DNA from: Platanthera guangdongensis
Taxonomy: Eukaryota > Streptophyta > Magnoliopsida > Asparagales > Orchidaceae
DNA: 64,000 nt
NCBI GenBank assembly: GCA_039583875.1
Contig: CM077149.1
Coordinates: forward strand, 152,646,416 to 152,710,415
Direction of reading: 5' to 3'
The notes under the pieces are model-generated. The model saw nothing but the letters and a program-made list of their open reading frames with translations, had not been told where the DNA came from and did not search any database. Position numbers and translations under genes: made by a program. Below, one piece after another: positions 55,443 through 64,000 of the stretch. Numbering within the stretch: the stretch's first letter is position 1; every line of letters begins with the position of its first letter.

Positions 55443-56379
55443 TGTACAACCCCGTATTCGCGAAGAGTGGACCCTAAATGAGGCGTGCTTAGTTTTTAAG
55501 CTTTTTGGAGATTTTGCACTCTCGGTGGCCAATTTTGGCTCTGGCTTGGAAACATACTATTAGGGGGAGGAAAAAATTGGCTCCCCCAATGGCTCCTTTG
55601 TTGGGGGGCGGGTGCGGCAAGTTGGCTAGCACCCGCCCCGGCCTGTTGAGTCCGTGGTAGGGGCAGGCGAGACGGCCAGCGGCCGGTCTCGCCCGAGCGG
55701 CCTGCTCGCGGGCGAGACGACTAGCGGCCGGTCTCGCCCGAGCGGCCTGCTCGCGGGCGAGGCGGCCGCGGCCTGGCTCTCGCCCGAGCGGCCTGCTCGC
55801 GGGCGAGGCGGCCGCGGCCTGGCTCTCGCCCGGGAGGCCTGCTCGCGGGCGAGACGGCCGCGGCCTGGCTCTCACCCGGGCGGCCTGCTCGCGGCCTGCC
55901 CGGCGGCCTGGAGCCATCTCGGATGTTTGGGGGCGTGGTGTTGGCGGCGTGCTTTTACCGCTGTGCCCTTGGGGGCGTTTTACCCCTCTGCCCCCCGGCG
56001 TGGGCGTTTCCTATTGGCCCAAGGCTTTCTGGGCATGATGGTATCTCGGTCATTTTGGTCCATGAGGTTTTGGAAAACTATAAATAGACCCCCTTGGGTG
56101 CCTTTGAGAGGATTCTTTTTTGGCTTCCTCCTCCCTTAGCTTCTTCTTGGTAGAGTGGAGAGAGCTCCTCCAAGGCACCCTAGCTCGAGCATTGGCTAGG
56201 GAGGGGAAGTGCTCAGGTAGCCTTTCGGGTGTGAGGTGGGACCTCCGCGCTAGAGCCGAGGGTCTGTTCTTAGCTTCTTGATCCCTTGGTCCGTGACGTT
56301 CTCTTGAGTGTAGTAGGTGTGAGGTCACCCCTTTCTAGGGACCCCGAACTCCACGGAGACCGGATTTCCGGTTTCAACA
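55443..56379 (+). repeat. HL-4 3' LTR
   Basis: TGTACAACCCC...GTTTCAACA. Short minisatellite (55665-55905); the best unit reads GGGCGAGAC, GGCCAGCGGCC, GGTCTCGCCC, an almost perfect hairpin. TATA box 56079-56087. GTAGA follows as candidate TSD; the other end is lost. Confidence 0.92.
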
Positions 56380-56850
56380 GTAGACATGTATATACGTATA
56401 TATAGACATGTATATACGTATATGTAGACATGTATATACGTATATGTAGACATGTATATACGTATATGTAGACATGTATATACGTATATGTAGACATGTA
56501 TATACGTATATGTAGACATGTATATACGTATATGTAGACATACATATACATATATATATATGTATACATACATATACATATATATATATACATACATATA
56601 CATATATATATACATACATATACATATATATATACATACATATACATATATATATACATACATATACATATATATATATATATACATATATATATACATA
56701 TATGTAGACATATGTATAGGTATATGTAGACATATATGTATAGGTATATGTAGACATATATATATGTATATGTATATGTATACATATATGAATATGTATA
56801 CATATAGATATATCTATATATAGATGTATGTATATATATGTATGTATATA
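56380..56850. repeat. Microsatellite, copy 2, with a 22-bp minisatellite at its left end
   Basis: About seven units of TAGACATGTATATACGTATA-like sequence (56380-56540), then TATACATA runs. Shares TATAGATATATCTATATA with copy 1. HL-4 is inserted into its left end. Confidence 0.85.
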
Positions 56851-57703
56851 TGACGTTGTTACGTGCACACCATCTTCGGCTATGTGCACACTCTAAATCT
56901 ATAATAAACCTCAGTATTTTTCTTTCCCAAACACACACCCATCCTAAATCTATTATGCAGACTCGTAAAATCCCCGCATCTCTTTGTGAACATCGCGATT
57001 TGCTAAAAATCTTGCCTAGGGTGCTCAAAAGGGCTCCCCGCATATGAGCATTCACAGTCCCAAGCACCCGCCCGTAAGCGCCAAAGGCACACACATCGGT
57101 TTTAAGTACCAAGAAGGAGACACAAAAAATCACCGCTCTTCTCACACTTCGGTTTTAAGTACCAAGAATTTTGGAGGCATGTCATGGAGACATCATAATT
57201 TATAGCAATCTAGGGTGCGGATAGCCCACTCTCCATGATCCCCATCAAATTAGTGGGATCATGAATTTGACCGCCTCCCACGCGATCCCCGCATGCTCAT
57301 CTCATTCCCCGCACCGTCCAAGCCGCCACCGCGTCAGGGCCGCCGGCACCTCCACGGGCATCGGGAGGCCCGCGCTCCATGCGGCCGCTCCACAGCCGCC
57401 TGCCGGCTGCAGAACGCCGCCTGCTGGGGGCACCCGTGGACCCCCCGCTGGCAAAGGGAAATATCATATTCTTAAAACCATAATCATTCCCATTAATTAA
57501 AATTAGCTTTTAATCACCACAATTAATCAAAAATGACAATGAAACCAGAATCAACATCACTATTTCTATCAGCTGGGATTTACAGAGATCACATTAATAC
57601 ACCCATCACTCTCACTCTCTCTCTCTCTCTCACACACACACACAGTGACACACACACACACACACTCTCTCTCTCTAGCTACATGAAAATGAAATTAAAT
57701 GCA

Positions 57704-58568
57704 TTAAAAAATAGGATAAATGAGAACGTTATCCTCTGGAATGGCGCTCAAGGTTGGGCTGTACTTCTTCCTCTTGTAAAAGTTCTGCCTTTTGTTTCTT
57801 TCAGCCATCTCTTTCAGTAAATTTTCAAGTTCCTCGTCGCCGTCGACAAAATCCTCAATAGGCGTCTTCCAGGCATCGAGAACCTCTGCTATTGGAACTC
57901 CGGCGCCGCTGCCGCCGCAGAAGACACAATCTTCATTCATCCTCTCATAACCATCGGAATCCTGCGCTGCTACGGCCACGGGGAGAATCCGAACGCCCTT
58001 CCAGGCGCTTCCTCTGCTGCCGCGGATCTTCTTCTTCTTCTCCAACGAAGCCGCTTTCGCGAATGCGCCGTTAGCGCGGGATGCTAACGCCGCCATCTCG
58101 GCCGCCGTCAAAGGATATTTGAGGCACTTCTTCGGAAGCACAAAGTAGATGTTTCCGGGACGGAGGAGATGATCCGAGTCCAGAGCTTGAACGTGGCGGC
58201 CGTAAGAGAGTTCGTCGGCGTCGCAGACAACAGAGGAGAGGCACTGTGTTGTGAACAGGACGTAGCGCACTCTGATTGGCAGATAGTACTCCATTAGCGA
58301 TCCGTCCGGCTTGATCACTGTAGTAATCCGCGGCCTGCCGGCGGCGCCGGCGACCGCAGGGGAGGAGGGGCCGACTGAGAAGCAGGAGCCCACGCCTCGT
58401 CTGGCTCTCTGGTGAGAAAACAGAGGCCGGCATTGTCATCAGTATAAAAAATATGCTTCAATTTCGGAAAGCTTAGAGAATTCATTATCGAGGAAAAGGA
58501 AGAGTAACCTGGAAGAGGCGGCGGATGAAGTTGCCGGAGGTGGAAGACGAATTTGATTGCCCGGACAT
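57704..58568 (-). CDS. DUF4228/PADRE domain protein, copy 2 (two exons)
   Basis: Exon 1 58509-58568 and exon 2 57704-58408 with a 100-bp intron, 254 residues. Same structure as copy 1: MSGQSNSSSTSGNFIRRLFQ joined to RARRGVGSCFS. Differences from copy 1 include one Lys fewer in the Lys run, Phe for Leu before TTQC, and Ala for Thr in the GAAG segment. All are conservative and the frame is intact, so both copies may be expressed. The surrounding 5' flank and 3' microsatellites are also duplicated. Confidence 0.9.
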
Positions 58569-58872
58569 TATTGATCGGAAGAAGCCGATCGAATTAATCC
58601 TCAAATGAAGTGTTCTCTGAACCAACGAACGAAGAAGAAGAAGAAGACTGGAGATTAATCGGGGAAGACGAAGAAGAAGTTGATTTGCTGCTTGCTGGCG
58701 AAATTGGGGGTGAGCGGGAGGATCTCTTAATCCCTTTTAATAACCGCGTATTAATTCAAATTATTTCGTAATTCAAATAATCTGTTATCAATTCAACTAA
58801 TCTGTTAATAATTCAACTAATCTGTTATTATTTTGAATAATATCATGTGGTATGTGGTGTGTGGCGTAGCAT

Positions 58873-58950
<78 letters not shown>

Positions 58951-59274
58951 ATAATACATTACTCAAAACATATCAAAAAACTATAAAAAAGATGTTTGCT
59001 AATAGTCATTTTCAAAAATAATGATTTACTAATAGCTAAAAATTACTAATATTAAAATATGATTTGCAAATAATAATGTTATACAAAAATTAAGGTTAAT
59101 TGGTGAGTGACCTCCCACAGGACCTTGCATGATTATAAGAACCTCCTTTTGAGCGCATGTTAGAGACGCGCTCATGAAATATGTTTATTGAGCGAAGTCA
59201 TCTTATAACATTGCAAACTCAAATGAGAAAATTTTATATTTTTGTTAATTGAGCTCATTTAACAAGACATGAAT

Positions 59275-59560
59275 AGCACCAATTGGAGAGAAGATGCGAG
59301 AAGCTCGTCTAAGTTGATTTGGACACATACAAAGGAGACCATTAGAGGCACCTGATAGATGTTTTGAGAGTCTAGTCACTATACATGTTAAACGAGGGAG
59401 AGGTAGATCAATAAAAAGTCTTGGAATGAAACTGTAAGAAAAGACATGATATACTTAGGCATTAGTGAGATTATGACAAAAGATAGGCCACAATGGCGAC
59501 AAAGGATCCATATAGCCGACCCCACTATAGTGGGCTAAAGACTTGAGTGTTGTTGTTGTG
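59275..59560 (+). mobile_element. 3' fragment of a non-LTR retrotransposon, copy 2
   Basis: Same fragment as 31625-31910, ending in a TTG repeat. Confidence 0.65.
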
Positions 59561-59561
59561 A

Positions 59562-60006
59562 GCTCCGTTTGGGGGGATCGACTTATTTTCACCAATCAAA
59601 CGGTTACGACCGCATGAACCGAACCTTAATAAATAAGTCCATCAAAACGGAGCCTTAATATGAGGATCTAAGATTCTCAAACCAACTATTGCAACACCAA
59701 TCATCAATCTCCTAGCCCATATTTAGAAAGACACCAACTTGAGTTACCTTCTATGTATTACCACACTAGAAGAAAGCTCATATAAAGCTGTGATACTAGA
59801 CACACGAGCCCCGCTCAACCGACCATGGTACTACATGCCAACATTTGATACAATAGAAGAGTTATTACTGATCACAGACTCCGTTTGGGAGGACTTATCT
59901 TCACCGGTCAAGCGGTTGCGACCGTATGAATCAGACCATAATTAATGTCAGATTCATGCGGTCGTAACCGTTTGACCGGTGAAAATAATTCCCCCCAAAC
60001 GGAGCC
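59562..60006. mobile_element. Two fold-back MITEs, copy 2
   Basis: 59562-59654 and 59878-60006, counterparts of 31911-32003 and 32227-32355. Confidence 0.65.
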
Positions 60007-60061
60007 TAACAAACACATAATATTTTCAAAGTTCTTAATACACTACTCATTTGCTTAAACA

Positions 60062-60968
60062 TGTAGGTTTAATTATCTGGACCTCTCCTGAGAGGTAGCA
60101 TAATTATAGGTTGCACCCCTCTATCTTTCAAAGTTACATTTATCTCCACTCCAAGTTTTCTTGTTCACAAAAATACTCTTCTCGGAGTACTTTTTCAAGG
60201 AGGGTATTTTGTGCATGAATGTTCTAAAATGTGAAATTCACAAGATAAATGTTATATTTTGTAACATCCAAATGAGATTTTTGTAATTACAATAATAAGA
60301 GGGGTGCAACCTGTAATTATGCTAACTTCCAGGGGAAGTTGTGTGTGTGTGGAGGGTTAATTACCGGGACCTCTCCTGCGAGTTTGCATAATTACATGTA
60401 CCTCGCCCCTATGTTTTAATATTACAAAGTCCTCCCCTCGGCGATAGCCCAGTTTACCATCCCACCATTCCATTCAAAATTTTCACCTACTTTATTAAAA
60501 TGCGGTACATCCCCTCGAAGATTGCGCTGTTTACAATCCCACCCTTCCATCCAAAATTTTCACCTAGTTTATTAAAATATCCTATTTACCCTTACTCTGA
60601 ATCCACCATAATTGTCTCATTTTCACCATTTCACATTTTAAGATCCCGTTTTGCCCTATTTCAGCGAGACGTGCACTTTGCGACAATGGCGCAGGTCGTC
60701 TTCATCCATGAGACGCTTGCTCGATCTACTTTGATCTTCTTCGTCGTCTTTGACTGTGACCCCCCTACTTTCATGTCATTACAAAGGGTAAAATAGAAAT
60801 ATATTATATTTTATTTGCTGAATAATATACTTTTATTCATGTTTTAAACAGAGAAGAGAGATTGTAAACTAGTGAAATTTGAAGCGGAGGTCTTTGTAAT
60901 ATTAAAACATAGAGAGGAGGTACCTGTAATTATGCAAACTCGCATGGGAGGTTCCGGTAATTAACCCT
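60062..60968. mobile_element. Two adjacent related MITEs, copy 2
   Basis: Counterparts of 32413-32700 and 32702-33317. The second keeps the long AGGGTTAATTACCGG arms at 60353 and 60968. Confidence 0.65.
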
Positions 60969-61527
60969 ATATATGTATATATATGCATATATATTTATTT
61001 ATAGGTATACATGTATGTATATATGTATGTATATGCATGTATATGTATATGTATATGTATATATGTATGAACATAAGCAAGGAAAGAAATTGTAATATAC
61101 AAGATGGAGAAATACATCAAAACTGTAATATATGAAAAATAAGCAAAATCATTACTTCATAATAATGTACAACACCTGTACAGATAACAACTCTAAATAC
61201 AATACAAAACTTGCGCCCACTGTTAACTTCAACTCTATACACTAATTAAGGTTGAGATAATTAGGGCAAGCCTCGTGTGTATATTGTATTCACTTTCGTT
61301 TTACTAAACTTGAGGGCAAAAAAAGGAGGATAATAATCAAGCCATATATTATGGGCATGAATTCGACGAGCTCCGGTAAATAACGGTGACAACACTTGCT
61401 ATACTCGAAGAAATATGCGCATAATAGCAAATTTACAGGTTGTTTTATGGTCAGCTATGACTCAACGCACTTTATTTTTCTCAGTTCCTGCAGAAATAGT
61501 TGAGATTCAGAGGAATGAACTTGAAAA

Positions 61528-62320
61528 TCATAGAAGCATATACAATATGGAGAAATACACACCAAAGATGCTTGATTTCAAGGAAAATCGTGTTGGCGAG
61601 CCCTTTGATTTCAGCTCCAAGAGCGGCCAGCGTTTATTAAATTTCTCTTTCTTCGTAATTATTTCGTGCGTCTCCCTTGTCGAAGAGACCGGTCCCTTCT
61701 GGACTTTGTCATGGTAGACCGGTCCCTTCTGGACTTTGTCATGGTAAATTGCCGGAGGAGCAAGCCTCAGCTGAGGCAAATTATCTATATGAAAAGACTT
61801 GTCTTTTTGGAGATTCAACAAGATATCAAACTGAAATGAAAAAAAAAGTTAATCAAGCTAGAAAGATGCATGGGGGGATGCAATTATCAACATTACGACA
61901 TTATCATACCCGAGACATTTTCTGCCGAGTATGAGACTTATCCATCAAATCAGTTTCATGAAGACGCCGCAGGCTAGAGTTTTCCTGATTGTGCCTGGTG
62001 CTTAAGCCAAGGTTATCAACTAGCCCATTCTCAAAGAGGGCTGATTTGCCTTTTCCCCTTGGATTCTTCCTATGCTGGCAGATAGGGCACCCGACAGCAG
62101 AATTTGTGCTGTAGGGTTCATTTTCTCCGGATTCACAGTGGAGATGAACTGCATGTCCACAGTTAAATACTCTTATCCCTGAAGAAGATGATCCCTTGGT
62201 AAGAGGCAAGCCACAAATGCAGCAGATTAAATTTCGCGGCGCAAAAGCATGCAGAGCGCCGTACTTTAGAACACTCATGGTATAAAAAGTGTCATCTTCT
62301 AGTAAAGATTTGGCTGTATC
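61528..62320 (-). CDS. VPS8: VPS8-like protein, last two exons (partial gene)
   Basis: VPS8 is the CORVET subunit that tethers endosomes and guides vacuolar sorting. Minus-strand exons 61910-62320 (acceptor CTCTAG, donor GTATGA) and 61528-61830 (acceptor TTTCAG) join in frame as QKMSR then FDILLNLQKDK. The first holds the C-terminal RING-like domain: CCICGLPL, then VFNCGHAVHLHCE and GCPICQHRK. The second holds the conserved LRLAPPAIYHDKV tail. An in-frame 30-bp tandem duplication (61688-61747) repeats YHDKVQKGPV. The stop at 61528 assumes no further intron after KSSIFG, where a GTGTGT could be a donor. Upstream exons lie beyond a long intron and outside the window. Confidence 0.85.
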
Positions 62321-62509
62321 CTAGAGAAAATGGAAAGTTGCAGCTAAGTGTGATGCAGAAATTTCCAGATTAAGACACTGCTTGAGAAATATAATAAAAA
62401 TAGAAGATTAATTGCATAAAATATCTAAGAAGTAAGTAAATCAAGAGAAATCAAGAGAAATCAAGAGAAATGAAGACCATCTTGTTTAAGTTTCAGCCCT
62501 TCATTATAT

Positions 62510-62885
62510 ATATCTATACTATTATAAAAAAGTACTTTAGGGACCATGAGAGTCTTCTAAAAGCCCCTCAATTTAATCCTAGCCATTCATCAATTAACCA
62601 GAATTTAATCTTCACCATCCAAACGAACTTTAATTTGAATCCCATCAAAACCGTCTCGCCTCATTCCCGATCTATTGTTCCCCACCATTCTCACCTCTCC
62701 TCATTCCCGATTTCATAACATGCATGCACAAAAACACCCCGTGGAGGAAAGCGCCAGGGGGGATTTTGTGCAAACATTTTATGAAATGTAACTTACAAGG
62801 AAGGTTTTTGTAATTTCAAAAGATAGAGGGGTGCAACTTGTAATTATGCTAACTCCCAGGAGGTTTGGGTAATTAATAGTATATA
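62510..62885. mobile_element. Possible Helitron- or MITE-derived fragment in VPS8 intron
   Basis: Starts TCTATACTATTATAAAA, a start seen in many plant Helitrons, and ends with an arm (GAGGGGTGCAACTTGTAATTATGC) related to the MITE at 32413-32700. No CTRR end with hairpin was found, so the class is uncertain. Confidence 0.3.
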
Positions 62886-63943
62886 TATAAGAGAGGCAAA
62901 AACACAAAGTTTACCATCCTAACTCCCTCATCTTTCAAAAAGAATATCCTAATTTGTGTGCAAGGAAACTTCAATTCAAGAATCTAGAAGGATAATCAGA
63001 ACAAAAGACGAAAAACAACAAAGGAAAAGACATTAATAAATTGGCCCCTTCTTCTCTAGTTGTTGGCCGGCTGTTGTGGGAATGCTAATGACGAATTATT
63101 AGAACCTATGAAGCCAAACTAAAACCAATTAGTAAAAGGTGGAGGGATCCAAGATCTATGTTAAATGCACAAGGCTATGTGGGCTTCTTGATGTGAACCT
63201 ATATTCTCAAGTCTCAACATGCACCCTCACGTGTTGAGTTTCTGACCTCTGGCTCGTGTTTTTTTTGGGTGACAAGGGATTGGCAGCCCGCGTAGTCTAC
63301 TTTGACACGATGTTATAACCTATGCATCCAACATATAAGTTTCCTCATGCATGACTATATTCTCAACAAAAAAAGTATCAAGTATATCATTCCAAAGAAT
63401 ATGAAGCACAAATATTTCCCCGCCAGCGTATCCGTACCGGATATGTATCTGGTACTGGTACGTACCCTATGTGGACATACTTGGACTTAGCACATCATTT
63501 TGCATATTGTGATATATATGAGTTTGTTTTTCTAAAGTAAACAAAAGTTAGCTCTATGCTAGGAAGCATTGGTATGTCCAATTAAGTTGTATCTGTACCG
63601 AGTATGTTTCTGTTACAAGTACATGTATTAAACGCGTTGATACGGCGCAAGTTATTAACAAAATGGCTAACTTGTCTCTAGACTAACTAGAGATTGAAGA
63701 TGTTGATCTCCAATAATGAAGTTGATCTCCAACAATGAAGAAGAAGAAAAAAAAGACTCATGAGTAAAATTAAGTTTAATTTTATATCTTTTGGTTAAAT
63801 ATATAAGATGTTAAATTTTGTAATATTTATGAATGCTTACTGTTTGAAAATTTCATGTTATGTTGTATTGATTTGTAAATTTGTAGTTCAAGTTATGATT
63901 TATGTTTAATGTTTCGATGTTTTGAGAACTATTTATTGCACTT

Positions 63944-63945
<2 letters not shown>
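62886..63945. other. AT-rich DNA, probable VPS8 intron, nothing recognised
   Basis: No supported ORF or repeat. If VPS8 is complete, this lies within an intron because coding sequence must continue upstream on the minus strand. Confidence 0.4.

Positions 63946-64000
<55 letters not shown>
63946..64000. repeat. (TA)n microsatellite at the window edge
   Basis: Uninterrupted TA run to the end of the window. Confidence 0.9.

Larger units (their letters stand above)
33651..56379 (+). mobile_element. HL-4: 5'-truncated HL element split by a nested Tekay-like element
   Basis: Left piece 33651-34514 (gag from mid-domain), right piece 52165-56379 (protease, hairpin, array, PPT, 3' LTR). The 5' LTR, PBS and first part of gag are missing at a microhomology junction with host DNA. 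The Tekay element duplicated CGCAG of HL-4 on insertion, so rejoining the pieces is unambiguous. HL-4 is the oldest layer of the nest. Confidence 0.9.
56851..61298. repeat. Duplicated host segment, copy 2
   Basis: Corresponds to 29194-33654 at an offset of about 27.65 kb. It continues past 61298 into single-copy DNA with the VPS8 gene, so the right edge is the ancestral arrangement. Confidence 0.95.

Noticed and set aside
1..64000. tRNA, rRNA or other structured RNA genes
   Set aside because: No cloverleaf with A and B boxes or rRNA segment was recognised by eye; a tRNAscan-SE and Infernal run would settle it.

Overview
The window is nuclear DNA of a flowering plant. It holds a spliced, plant-type coatomer alpha-subunit gene, a spliced DUF4228/PADRE gene present twice, the last exons of a VPS8-like gene, and nested Ty1/copia and Ty3/gypsy LTR retrotransposons with TG...CA ends and 5-bp target-site duplications. 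The species cannot be named from the sequence alone. Well over half of the window is transposon.

Layout: 1-538 unresolved TE-like debris; 539-11991 a 5'-truncated non-autonomous LTR element (HL-1) carrying a nested Copia at 3832-9945 (TSD AGCCC); 11992-15753 AT-rich intergenic DNA with a decayed MULE transposase; 15754-20267 COPA (3 exons, intact); 20268-22752 intergenic DNA with a MITE and an imperfect tandem repeat; 22753-28221 a complete element HL-2 (TSD TATAT); 28222-33654 host DNA with DUF4228 copy 1; 33651-56379 a 5'-truncated element HL-4, split by a Tekay-like chromovirus at 34515-52164 (TSD CGCAG), itself split by a complete element HL-3 at 39708-46412 (TSD GTTTA); about 56380-61298 a second copy of the host segment with DUF4228 copy 2; 61299-64000 the 3' exons of VPS8 on the minus strand.

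The most distinctive entity is the HL family (HL-1 to HL-4), my working name. These are non-autonomous gag or gag-pro elements of the TR-GAG kind with no reverse transcriptase, RNase H or integrase. Their 3' internal region is a long array of units of about 75-80 bp, each able to fold into a stem with a nearly invariant loop; the stem bases change in a pairing-preserving way between subfamilies. Their LTRs carry a second kind of array whose sequence differs between elements but whose unit is always a GC-rich inverted repeat. HL-2 has lost nearly all of gag and the protease but keeps LTRs, PBS region, array and PPT with an intact TSD, so these parts look sufficient for mobilisation in trans.

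Other points: a young Copia whose otherwise open integrase reading frame has lost all three DDE residues; a 4.4-kb host segment duplicated around HL-4 with a 4-bp microhomology junction, best explained by unequal exchange between haplotypes with and without HL-4; and a DUF4228 gene whose apparent MGSCFS start is a GTG codon and is really internal to a two-exon protein.
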